A DNA stretch of 39,192 nucleotides, taken from the NCBI GenBank assembly GCA_024695315.1, contig JAILIJ010000046.1:1-39192 (forward strand), written 5' to 3'. The DNA comes from Bacteroidaceae bacterium (GTDB lineage Bacteria; Bacteroidota; Bacteroidia; Bacteroidales; Bacteroidaceae). The notes under the pieces are model-generated. The model was not told the origin of the DNA and made no database searches. It was given only the letters and a program-made list of their open reading frames with translations. Of this stretch, positions 9,443-16,623 are shown piece by piece (positions within the stretch are counted from its first letter, which is position 1; each line of letters opens with the position of its first letter). Both the position numbers and the translations under genes were made by a program.

Positions 9443-9606
9443 ATTATGAAGATAAATATTCATATATATATTATGCTATTGGACACATCCTCGAGGATTT
9501 ATCTAAGAGGAAAAGAGTCGTGAGGCTCTGGTCCACCCCAATAGAAATATTTAACATTTCACCTGATTATTCCTGCGCCGAGAGGTGCGGGAATAGTTTT
9601 TTTATG
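9443..9606 (+). ncRNA. Putative structured small RNA with its own promoter and terminator
   Basis: About 160 nt between a full promoter and an intrinsic terminator. The 5' boundary is estimated at 7 nt after the -7 box. The middle can fold as a three-way junction. P1 pairs CTATTGG (9476-9482) with CCAATAG (9538-9544). P2 pairs TCCTC (9488-9492) with GAGGA (9507-9511). P3 pairs AGAGTC (9514-9519) with GGCTCT (9524-9529) and is capped by a GTGA tetraloop of GNRA type. The terminator is an 11-bp stem, 9569-9579 with 9584-9594, followed by seven T after AG. I do not recognise the family: it lacks SRP, RNase P and tmRNA signatures. Bacteroidota 6S-like RNA was considered, but a branched core does not suit it. 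Confidence 0.6.
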
Positions 9607-9694
9607 TATATAAGGCTCAATGGTGGCAGTAGATATTTATCTGCTCAGTGGATTTTTTAGATAATTTGGAACTTTTGCTTATTCTTTTATATTA

Positions 9695-9980
9695 TGTGCA
9701 CTAAAACTTTGTCTCTTTTGCGTACTTTCATGCAGAACAATTTATTCAATGAAGCAGAAAAATTTCTTTATTCCTACTGGGCAATTCTATGCCTATTGTG
9801 AAACAATTCATAAAATCACAGCGTGGTACGGTCGTACCACGGCGTGGTATGATTATACCACGGTGCGGTACGACTGTACCACAGCGTGATTTTGAAAATT
9901 TCTCTTGAATAATAGAACTATTTCTGCTGAGCATTATAATAAATTATGCGCTCAAATTAAAGAATTATTCAGCATTAAAA
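9695..9980 (+). repeat. Composite dispersed repeat, copy A (hairpin core)
   Basis: Matches the reverse complement of 35990-36280 almost without gaps. It shares ATTCCTACTGGGC, TTCTATGCCTATTG and AATAATAGAACTATT, and it ends in AGCATTAAA. The centre (9823-9882) holds three hairpins starting at 9823, 9844 and 9865, an exact 21-bp period: GTGGTACG-GT-CGTACCAC, GTGGTAT-GATT-ATACCAC and GCGGTAC-GACT-GTACCAC. The similarity runs on to about 10020 and is followed in both copies by an 11-bp-phased array. No transposase or target-site duplication is seen. Confidence 0.8.
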
Positions 9981-10035
9981 GTCGCATCACTGCTTACATC
10001 TAAAAATGACAACAGATCTTGTCTGCTTAATCACC

Positions 10036-10094
10036 GTTTGAACATCGTTTGAGCACCGTTTGAATACCGCTCAAACACTGCTCAAGTACCGCCA
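10036..10094 (+). repeat. 11-bp-phased array, TTTGA core (copy A tail)
   Basis: GTTTGA begins at 10036, 10047 and 10058. The inverted form GCTCAA begins at 10069 and 10080. All are exactly 11 bp apart. Confidence 0.85.
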
Positions 10095-10145
10095 AAAAAT
10101 TGTATTGTCTTTTTTAAAAAATAATGTTTACTCCAAAAGAAAAAT

Positions 10146-10203
10146 GGCGTTCAATTACCATTCAATCATCGTTTGAGTAATGTTTGAACTGTAATTGAAC
10201 GCC
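10146..10203 (+). repeat. 11-bp-phased array inside a long inverted repeat
   Basis: Units start at 10149, 10160, 10171, 10182 and 10193 (GTTCAAT, ATTCAAT, GTTTGAG, GTTTGAA, AATTGAA), again 11 bp apart. The whole array is bounded by perfect 13-bp arms, 10146-10158 and 10191-10203. The gene-free stretch 9227-10344 holds, in order, the rha terminator, the small RNA, repeat copy A and these arrays. Confidence 0.85.
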
Positions 10204-10344
10204 ACTTGTGTGTACGCATGTTCTCTCTAGATATTTAAAAAATTATCTATCACTTTTCGCAGTCTCAACGCTTGCCGTAGGCTTGATGAAACACACCAAA
10301 CTGAATGTTTTGCAGCATGACTAATTATGCGAAATTTGAAGGAT

Positions 10345-10629
10345 TTATAATCCGGAGAAATACGTTTTGAGTGCTTCTACATATTTCTGCATAGCGTCTC
10401 GTCCTATAGGTGTCATTCGGCAGATGGTTCGGGGCTTTGCGCCAGATGAGTCTGTCATTTTTTCTATATATCCAGCAGTTGTAAGTTTATCTATTTGTAC
10501 ACTTAGATTGCCAGCTGTAGATTCTGTTTTTTCTTTTAAATAAACAAAGTCAGCTTCCCGAGCACTAAGTAGTATAGACATTATTGCTAATCGTAATTGA
10601 CTATGAAGGAGTGGATCAAGTTCTTCCAT
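10345..10629 (-). CDS. Winged-helix transcriptional regulator (HTH_34-like, MarR/ArsR type)
   Basis: A 94-residue single-domain DNA-binding protein. The order is helix-turn-helix with recognition helix region TAGNLSVQIDKLTTAGYI (about 38-55), then the wing MTDSSGAKPRTICRMTPIG and a C-terminal dimerisation helix. This matches the small winged-helix family often paired with a membrane protein in Bacteroidota. The start overlaps the end of the upstream membrane-protein gene by 14 bp, so translation is probably coupled. Three copies of a palindrome around the operon promoter are the obvious candidate binding sites, implying autoregulation. The effector is unknown. Confidence 0.85.
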   Translation of the reverse strand: MEELDPLLHSQLRLAIMSILLSAREADFVYLKEKTESTAGNLSVQIDKLTTAGYIEKMTDSSGAKPRTICRMTPIGRDAMQKYVEALKTYFSGL

Positions 10630-11251
10630 TATTTTGTTTTTTTGCCTTATCGTTAATTAAATGTCCAGGTATAACCATCATTATGGCGTAAGAGGCTGCA
10701 AAGCCAAGATGCCAGTCTATTGTTAATGTGGAATTTAATATGTACATTTCCATTGCCGCAATTCCAAATGTTATACCTAAAAATCCTCCAACCACTGCAC
10801 TTTTTTCTTTTAATGCAAGTCCTGTAACTGCTGTTCCTATTCCAGGTAGAAGAAGTCCAAGTACAAAGAAAATTATGGTGTGAGCTTGCTTGTGAAATAT
10901 AATGAAGTAGACAATTATGATTGCGGCTATAATAAAGGAATATGAAACCAGTTTCCATATAGAATTAATCATGTATGTTGAATAATTCTCTGCTATTCCT
11001 TCTTTTGGCTTTCTATTATATAATATAGAAAGTAAACAACCTATAAATGGCAATAAAACATAAATCCATGCTGCACTATTTCCGAAATTTAATAATTGTA
11101 GTATCCATACCAAACATCCAATAATCACACTTGTATATCCCCAGATTAGAAATGTGGTTCCACTACCTATAGGTAAATTATCTTTTGTTTGCTGGATCAT
11201 TTGAGTGATAAGTTCTAGACTTTCTTTCTCTGTTATATTTTTTTCTTCCAT
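10616..11251 (-). CDS. Six-helix integral membrane protein of unknown function
   Basis: 211 residues with a soluble N-terminal ~30 (EESLELITQMIQQTKDN-like amphipathic helix) and about six hydrophobic segments: around 33-50, 63-78, 98-118, 124-142, 150-170 and 180-195. No catalytic motif is recognised. It is the first gene of a two-gene operon with the winged-helix regulator and overlaps that gene by 14 bp. Such pairs are common in Bacteroidota, where the membrane partner is annotated only as hypothetical. A role in sensing or relieving a membrane stress under control of its partner is a guess. Confidence 0.8.
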   Translation of the reverse strand: MEEKNITEKESLELITQMIQQTKDNLPIGSGTTFLIWGYTSVIIGCLVWILQLLNFGNSAAWIYVLLPFIGCLLSILYNRKPKEGIAENYSTYMINSIWKLVSYSFIIAAIIIVYFIIFHKQAHTIIFFVLGLLLPGIGTAVTGLALKEKSAVVGGFLGITFGIAAMEMYILNSTLTIDWHLGFAASYAIMMVIPGHLINDKAKKQNNGRT

Positions 11252-11283
11252 TTTTTTATTGTTAAAATGTTGGTAAAATTTTT

Positions 11284-11446
11284 GGTTTATTTTATAAACT
11301 CAAAATCTAAAAAGAGAAGCAAGGAGTCCGGCTCTCACTTGCTTTTATTTGCGCAAATCTTCTTTTTTTATTGTTTACTGCTGCAAATGTATGATGATTT
11401 ATTTTATAAACCAAGGAAAATAGGCATAAAGTTTATTTTATAAACC
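11284..11446 (-). promoter_or_regulatory. Operon promoter with three palindromic operators
   Basis: Three near-identical 17-bp palindromes (consensus GGTTTAT-TTT-ATAAACC) lie at 11284-11300, 11396-11412 and 11430-11446. A minus-strand -7 box, TACATTTG, occupies 11384-11391, and a likely -33 TTGG lies at 11411-11414. The middle palindrome therefore fills the promoter spacer, the third lies just upstream, and the first is in the leader about 90 bp downstream. This is a classic arrangement for a repressor, most simply the winged-helix protein of the same operon. Confidence 0.8.
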
Positions 11447-11538
11447 ATTTTTTTTGTTTCATTAAAAAAAATAAGAAGAAACTTTACTTTTATTGCGGTA
11501 TCAGAGGAAGTATTACGTCTTTTGTTAGAATTTTTATA

Positions 11539-12258
11539 CTACAAATCTCCTACATCTACAAGTCCGTTCATTACACAATATATTATAATATCAGCTAATG
11601 AACGAGCGTGCAACTTTTCCATTATATGTGTTCTATGTGTGATGACGGTAGTGATACTGATATTGAGTTTGTTTGCTATTTCTTTATTTATAAATCCCTT
11701 TGACAGAAGGACTGCTACTTCTATTTCTCTTGCAGAAAGAAGCAGTTCTTGTGGTGTGGATGCAGGTCGAGTTTCGTGATGTGGATGACCAGAAGGCATA
11801 TTGGCATGTTGCATGAAAGACGGTGGCATAGATTTATGTGCCTGTTTCATGTCTATATTGTCAGGGTGTCCACCTGGATGCCCTCCTGGATGTCCTTGTC
11901 CTGGATGTGCGCCTGGGCGTCCATGTCCTGTTCCGTGTAGAGCAAGAATGTCTTTAATTAGCATTTTTTCTGTTTGGCAAACATTTAGTGTCATCACGCC
12001 ATTTATTTGCATGTCTCCATTTACCAAAACAAATGATTTAGTAGCATTTTCGCGAAAGAACTGTGCGTGTTCAAAGTATATGCGTGAAGCAACAAAAAAA
12101 TGCACAAAGTTTTTTTCTTCGCATGATACAAGTTCTTCAAAAGAAGTGAATATGCGAATATCTGCCACAGGAATTAAGTCTTCAAGAATTTGTTGAAGTC
12201 CCATTCCTGCCAAAACATTAGAATCGACTATGGCAACAGAAAAACTATGCATAGTCAT
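11539..12258 (-). CDS. LuxR-type regulator with degenerate receiver and His-rich linker
   Basis: 239 residues. Residues 7-105 have the receiver-like pattern VAIVDSN...GMGLQQILED, but the usual phospho-acceptor Asp position falls in FFVASRIYF and lacks Asp, so phosphorylation is unlikely. Residues 108-161 form a His/Gly/Pro/Met-rich linker with 11 histidines (HPGQGHPGGHPGGHP and GHPHH). Residues 171-225 are a LuxR/NarL helix-turn-helix (LSAREIEVAVLLSKGFINKE, ISITTVITHRTHI). The linker looks able to bind a transition metal or haem. With the PepSY protein across the divergent promoter, that suggests a metal-responsive regulator, though this is inference. Its start overlaps the DUF4491 gene by 14 bp. 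Confidence 0.85.
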   Translation of the reverse strand: MTMHSFSVAIVDSNVLAGMGLQQILEDLIPVADIRIFTSFEELVSCEEKNFVHFFVASRIYFEHAQFFRENATKSFVLVNGDMQINGVMTLNVCQTEKMLIKDILALHGTGHGRPGAHPGQGHPGGHPGGHPDNIDMKQAHKSMPPSFMQHANMPSGHPHHETRPASTPQELLLSAREIEVAVLLSKGFINKEIANKLNISITTVITHRTHIMEKLHARSLADIIIYCVMNGLVDVGDL

Positions 12259-12541
12259 CCTTTCTCTTTGGATTCATCGGAAACCATCCCTTTTTTACAC
12301 GTTGTCTTTGTTCGAATACTTCAAGAATACTCCAAAGGCAAGAGCAGCCTACAACACCAAGTACGGGACTTAGGATTTCATTTTCAACAAATAAAGAACA
12401 TGCAATAAATCCTATTCCTGAAATAAGAAACCACCACCAGCATTTTGTTCCGAAATGATACTCGGACTTAATGACAATAGGGTGGAAAATTCCAATTACG
12501 AGAAAAGTAGTTATCGCGATTATTATACCTATATAGTTCAT
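12245..12541 (-). CDS. DUF4491 family small membrane protein
   Basis: 98 residues with three hydrophobic segments. The pattern of the Bacteroidota DUF4491 family is recognisable: NYIGIIIAITTFLVIGIFHP, EYHFGTKCWWWFL, and the C-terminal WSILEVFEQRQRVKKGWFP. Function is unknown. It is the first gene of a two-gene unit with the LuxR-type regulator and overlaps it by 14 bp. Confidence 0.85.
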   Translation of the reverse strand: MNYIGIIIAITTFLVIGIFHPIVIKSEYHFGTKCWWWFLISGIGFIACSLFVENEILSPVLGVVGCSCLWSILEVFEQRQRVKKGWFPMNPKRKDDYA

Positions 12542-12588
12542 TATATAATTTTACTTTGTTTTTGTTGAAAATTACCTATTTGAGGGTG

Positions 12589-12684
12589 CAAAGTAACGGA
12601 AAAAAAATGAAAAATACAATCCTAATTTATAATGATTTACTCAAAAGTGGGTATTGTTGTCCATATATTAATTTTATAACTTTG
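12589..12684. promoter_or_regulatory. Divergent promoters of the LuxR unit and the PepSY unit
   Basis: Plus strand: TAACTTTG at 12677-12684 with TTG repeats at 12654-12659 as a -33 region, driving the gene at 12740. Minus strand: TTACTTTG (complement of 12589-12596), driving DUF4491. The two -7 boxes share the extension CTTTGYRCCC. A regulator bound between them could control both sides. Confidence 0.6.
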
Positions 12685-12739
12685 TGCCCCTAAACGTAAT
12701 TCTACAATTTATTGATGTATAATTTTTAGAAAAAACAGA

Positions 12740-13729
12740 ATGAATACAAAAAAACTTTATTTCGGGAAATCAATAGGTTCTTTCTTTCTTGTGTTGTTCA
12801 CGATGCCGCTTGGCCATGCTTTAATGATGTTGATGGAGCATTATATGTCTCCTACGGCTCTTCATTATAGTGCGTTCTTTATGGGATTCCTTGGTTTTGT
12901 GATTACAGTTATGGGCATTTTTGTCAAAGGAGATACAAAACAGACCGTGTATGGCTTAGCAGGAGGTTTACTATTTTGGACAGGTTGGGTGGAATTTCTA
13001 ATGGCATATTATGCACAGCGCTATGGTACACATTGTGATCTTGTTGGAAATGGCACAGTTACAACAATAACCGAATATGTTAACGGTATTGGAGTGAATC
13101 ATCAATTCCTTATAAATGGTACCCCTATTGAGGAGTTTACTCGTCCTGAATTAAAGGCTTTAAGGGGAAGTAGACCTGAATACCTCACCATGCCTTCAAG
13201 CTTCGGATTTTTCATGATGTTTGCCATGATATATATATGCTGTATACGAACTGGTTGTAATGCAATAAATTGGTGCCAATTAAAGCTTTTTAGGGGAAAA
13301 CGAGATATTATAGTTGCTCGACCTATGACACGTCATACTTCGATAGTAACATTTATGGAACTAAATACTATGATGTGGGCTTTATATTTAGTATTGATGT
13401 TTTGTTACGATCCTGTTTTTCTAGGGGATAAGCACCCTGTTACTCTTGGAGTAGCTATCTTTTGTCTTATTGGCTCTTTCTTTATGTTTAAGAGAGAATT
13501 AAAGATATCTTCGTGGGGGGCAAATATAAGAATGGCTATTGCTACGGTTGTAGTTTTTTGGACTTTTGTAGAAGTTATGGCTCGTAATCAGTTTATGAAT
13601 GAAATCTGGGTCGCTCCTCTTGAGCATCAGGCTGAGATGTGGTCTATTCTTGGAGCGTTTATACTTGCAGGATTATATCTATTTTGGGATTCAAGACGTG
13701 GAAATACAAATGATAATGTCAAAAAATGA
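12740..13729 (+). CDS. Polytopic membrane protein of unknown function, PepSY-associated
   Basis: 329 residues with about eight or nine hydrophobic segments. There is a soluble loop (about 100-150, including HCDLVGNGTVTTITEYVNG) between the third and fourth segments. It carries several His and Cys residues near membranes (PLGHALMMLMEH, CCIRTGC, WVAPLEHQAEMW). No family is recognised. It is 25 bp upstream of the PepSY protein and shares its promoter and terminator, so the two probably act together at the inner membrane, perhaps in metal or electron handling. That role is inferred only from the partner. Confidence 0.75.
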   Translation: MNTKKLYFGKSIGSFFLVLFTMPLGHALMMLMEHYMSPTALHYSAFFMGFLGFVITVMGIFVKGDTKQTVYGLAGGLLFWTGWVEFLMAYYAQRYGTHCDLVGNGTVTTITEYVNGIGVNHQFLINGTPIEEFTRPELKALRGSRPEYLTMPSSFGFFMMFAMIYICCIRTGCNAINWCQLKLFRGKRDIIVARPMTRHTSIVTFMELNTMMWALYLVLMFCYDPVFLGDKHPVTLGVAIFCLIGSFFMFKRELKISSWGANIRMAIATVVVFWTFVEVMARNQFMNEIWVAPLEHQAEMWSILGAFILAGLYLFWDSRRGNTNDNVKK

Positions 13730-13754
13730 AATATAAGTTTAGATTGTTTGGTTT

Positions 13755-15242
13755 ATGAAAAAATATACGTGGCAAAAGATCCATAAATGGGTGGGTATTG
13801 TATTTTGCTTCTTTTTGTTGATGTTTAGTATTTCTGGAATAATACTTAACCATCGTCATATGTATGGCAAGTTAAATGTCTCGCGTGGACTTTTGCCTCA
13901 CTCTTTCCAATTTGACAATTGGAATAATGGGCTTTTTCGTGGCAGTCTAAAAGTAGATAAATCTATTATTGGAAAAAAGAAAACCTCATCTGATCGGAAC
14001 ATTTTGGTGTATGGAGCAGGAGGATTTTATTTGACCGATTCCATCGGGAAAGTGTATGAAGATTTTAACAAAGGATTGCCTGAGGGCGCAGATTCAAGGA
14101 AAATACGTAATGTCGTGGTTACACGTAGTGGTAAGATGTTTGCGGTCGCTTCTTATGATCTGTATGCTTATGAAGCAGAGTGGAAAAGTATTCCTACAGA
14201 TAAGTTGACAGATGTTCTTAATCCGCGTTTTACAGATATTGCCGTACGTGGTGATTCCTTGATTGTTTTGGGACGTAGTAATATTTACTTATCTCTCCCT
14301 CCATACGACACATTTGAGGAGATAACTATAAAGTCTCCGCATGGGTATAAAGGCGAGGTTACGCTATTTCGTCTAGTATGGCTTTTGCATAATGGAGAGC
14401 TGTTTGGCATTCCGGGAAAAGTGTTTATAGATCTTGTCGGATTACTATTTATATTTCTGTCAATATCGGGAATCATTATATGGATTGCGGGAAAAGGACG
14501 ATTCCCGAAATTGTTTAGATGGAATTTCAAGTGGCACGAGAAATTAGGTCGTTGGACAATTGCAGCAACTATTTTTATGACTCTAACAGGATGGGCACTA
14601 AGACCTCCATTTCTGATTGCCCTTGTAAAAAATACGGTAAAACCAATTCCTTATACAGTTTTAGATTCTGATAATGCGTGGTATGATAAGCTGCGAATGA
14701 TAATTTATGATGAAACTCATCATGATTGGATTATGTCTACCTCTTCAGGATTTTATAGTCTTAAGAATTTTGAGGATGTTCCAAAGCGTCTAAAGGGCAC
14801 ACCTCCAGTAAGTGCTATGGGCTTAAATGTTATGAAACGCGTTGGAACTAACTGGTTATTAGGATCTTTTTCTGGTATGTTTACTTGGAATCGAGAAAAA
14901 TGTGAATCCTTTGATTATTTCACAGGTTCACCAGCTCCAAAACATGGTGGAGCGCCGTTTGGTAAAGTTGCCATAGCGGGTTACTCGGATGACTTTGCCA
15001 TAAGAAACGTAGTCTGTACTTATGATAAGGGTATACTGACGGAACAATTACCACAACCAGAGGAGATGCGTACACTTCCAATATCAGTTTGGTCTTTGGC
15101 CCTTGAAGTTCATACAGGAAGAATTTACACATTTATGTGCGGGGCAGAGACACTAATTTTTATCTTTGTTTCGGGACTGGTTGTAGCTTTAATCCTATGG
15201 AGTGGTTGGAAACTTAGAATACGAAAAAAGTGCAAAAAGTAA
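13755..15242 (+). CDS. PepSY-associated transmembrane protein (PepSY_TM family)
   Basis: 495 residues. N-terminal WQKIHKWVGIVFCFFLLMFSISGIILNHRH is the hallmark first helix of PepSY_TM proteins, with paired histidines. A periplasmic domain of about 170 residues follows, then two helices (about 225-245 with RLVWLLHNGELFG just before, and 265-285 after WHEKLGRW), a second periplasmic domain, and a last helix near 465-485. Members are linked to ferric-siderophore or haem reduction and to iron-uptake operons, so inner-membrane electron transfer to iron is the best guess. The substrate is not determined. Co-transcribed with the upstream membrane protein; a 14-bp-stem terminator closes the unit. 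Confidence 0.85.
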   Translation: MKKYTWQKIHKWVGIVFCFFLLMFSISGIILNHRHMYGKLNVSRGLLPHSFQFDNWNNGLFRGSLKVDKSIIGKKKTSSDRNILVYGAGGFYLTDSIGKVYEDFNKGLPEGADSRKIRNVVVTRSGKMFAVASYDLYAYEAEWKSIPTDKLTDVLNPRFTDIAVRGDSLIVLGRSNIYLSLPPYDTFEEITIKSPHGYKGEVTLFRLVWLLHNGELFGIPGKVFIDLVGLLFIFLSISGIIIWIAGKGRFPKLFRWNFKWHEKLGRWTIAATIFMTLTGWALRPPFLIALVKNTVKPIPYTVLDSDNAWYDKLRMIIYDETHHDWIMSTSSGFYSLKNFEDVPKRLKGTPPVSAMGLNVMKRVGTNWLLGSFSGMFTWNREKCESFDYFTGSPAPKHGGAPFGKVAIAGYSDDFAIRNVVCTYDKGILTEQLPQPEEMRTLPISVWSLALEVHTGRIYTFMCGAETLIFIFVSGLVVALILWSGWKLRIRKKCKK

Positions 15243-15264
15243 TATTTGTTTTGCATATATTTGG

Positions 15265-15310
15265 GGCATCAAAATTAATTAAGGTTAATTTTGATGCCTT
15301 TTGTTATTTT
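15265..15310 (+). terminator. Terminator of the PepSY unit
   Basis: A perfect 14-bp stem, 15265-15278 with 15285-15298, a 6-nt loop, then a T-rich tail. It separates the PepSY unit from the outer-membrane gene. Confidence 0.92.
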
Positions 15311-15322
15311 TGTCTTATTTTT

Positions 15323-15354
15323 TTTGTGGTTGAATATTCTTCGGCGTAATTTTG
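15323..15354 (+). promoter_or_regulatory. Promoter of the outer-membrane barrel gene
   Basis: Consensus Bacteroidota promoter: TTTG at 15323-15326, a 20-bp spacer, and TAATTTTG at 15347-15354, 45 bp before the start codon. Confidence 0.8.
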
Positions 15355-15398
15355 CAGTATTATTACTATTACTTTATAAAATAACAAAACGAATTTAA

Positions 15399-16094
15399 AT
15401 GATGAAAGTCTTTTCTGCATGCTCAGGTGTGTTGTGTGCGTTTATGTTCTCAACAAGTGCAAGTGCTCAAGTATTTCGTGTTGAAGACATGCCAAAACAT
15501 TCTATATCCTTTAATATAGGATTTGAAAATTGTTTGACGGATAATAATACAGAACATTATGAATCTTGTCCAACTTTGAAATCTTCTGGTTTCAAGTCAA
15601 GCGATAAGGAGAAAGGGGATGATTTGAAAAATTCCTTATCTTTTAATGCTATTTATTTTCGCAATCTTAACAATCGTTTTGCTGCTGGCGTACAAGCTGG
15701 TGTAATTTATAATTATGACAGTTTTTATGGTAGTGAAAATACTGGATATGACAACAAATGGAATGAGTTCTATACTTATGATAAAAATGTAGCGGAAGTT
15801 GCTGATCTTCATATTTATGTCATGCCGACAGCCAAAGCATATTGGTTTAATTATTCTCATGTTGCCATGTATAGTCGCGTTGCCGCTGGTGTTGCTTACC
15901 GACACATGACTGAAGAAGACTTAGAACCAAATGATGGCATAGATTTTAATTGTGGAACAGACAATACTATAAAGTTTGCTTATCAGCTCTCACCTATATG
16001 TGTGGAAGTTGGAGGATATGCTCTTCGCGCAGTACTTGAGGCTGGATATGGCTATAATGGCTACTTTAGTGCTGGTATTCGCTATGCTTTTTAA
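15399..16094 (+). CDS. Secreted outer-membrane beta-barrel protein, unknown role
   Basis: 231 residues. It has a cleavable signal peptide (cut expected after SASAQ, about residue 24). Alternating hydrophobic/polar strands rich in aromatic residues follow (SISFNIGFE, FAAGVQAGVIYNYD, VAMYSRVAAGVAYRH). The C-terminus GYFSAGIRYAF ends in Phe, as expected for an OMP recognised by BamA. The size suggests an eight-stranded barrel like OmpW/OmpX-type proteins. ATG codons at 15399 and 15402 are adjacent and either could be used. It has its own promoter after the PepSY terminator, so functional linkage to that unit is uncertain. Confidence 0.75.
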   Translation: MMKVFSACSGVLCAFMFSTSASAQVFRVEDMPKHSISFNIGFENCLTDNNTEHYESCPTLKSSGFKSSDKEKGDDLKNSLSFNAIYFRNLNNRFAAGVQAGVIYNYDSFYGSENTGYDNKWNEFYTYDKNVAEVADLHIYVMPTAKAYWFNYSHVAMYSRVAAGVAYRHMTEEDLEPNDGIDFNCGTDNTIKFAYQLSPICVEVGGYALRAVLEAGYGYNGYFSAGIRYAF

Positions 16095-16104
16095 TATAAG
16101 TTGC

Positions 16105-16127
16105 TAATTCTATAATGCAGAATTAGA
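16105..16127 (+). terminator. Possible terminator hairpin
   Basis: CTAATTCT / AGAATTAG with a 7-nt loop just after the barrel gene. The T tract behind it is poor, so this is weak. Confidence 0.4.
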
Positions 16128-16453
16128 ATATTCTGTATTACTCATATACTTTTTTATTATGGCTTGTTGTTGAAAAAAACGACAGGTCATTTTTTTTATA
16201 ATTCGGAAATATGTTTTTTACCATTTAGAACCAAATTTAATATGATAAGTCCTATTTTTATTCCATTCACCATTGTAAAGTCCAGATTACAATCCTTCGT
16301 ATCGATTTTTTTGAAATGTTAAAAAGTGTGTTAAATCTTGTAAAAGATAGGAAAAATAGGCATTATTGTCATGTTTTTACTACCTTAGAACATTCATCTG
16401 ACGAGTCGCGTCTATCTCCGATTCCAACTGGGGGTGAGCTAAAATTTCAAATG

Positions 16454-16526
16454 TACGAAATCGATACTCATCAGCAATGGAATACGAATGTGATACGAAG
16501 GAGATACGAAGCGTTGTCGAAGGAGG
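16454..16526 (+). repeat. 11-bp-phased array, TACGAA core
   Basis: TACGAA at 16483, 16494 and 16505 and GTCGAA at 16516 are exactly 11 bp apart; TACGAA at 16454 and TACTCA at 16465 form a second 11-bp pair out of phase. The rest of the gene-free stretch 16095-16623 holds a weak hairpin and AT-rich sequence, with nothing else recognised. Confidence 0.75.
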
Positions 16527-16623
16527 TGGGGTAAATAAATACGTCCTTATTGGAAACACTTTTTACTTAAAATACGATAAATACTTATTGATGTAAATAC
16601 ATAAAAAATTTGGTTTACAATAC

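Noticed and set aside
9373..9660. A 95-codon open frame across the small-RNA region
   Set aside because: It spans both a strong promoter and an intrinsic terminator, has no similarity to anything I recognise, and is better explained by the RNA structure.
9823..9882. CRISPR-like array
   Set aside because: The 21-bp period leaves no unique spacers, and there are only three units and no cas genes. The units are hairpins with short linkers.
16316..16534. A 72-codon open frame before the AraC-type regulator
   Set aside because: Its 3' half is the 11-bp TACGAA array, and it has no promoter or recognisable product.
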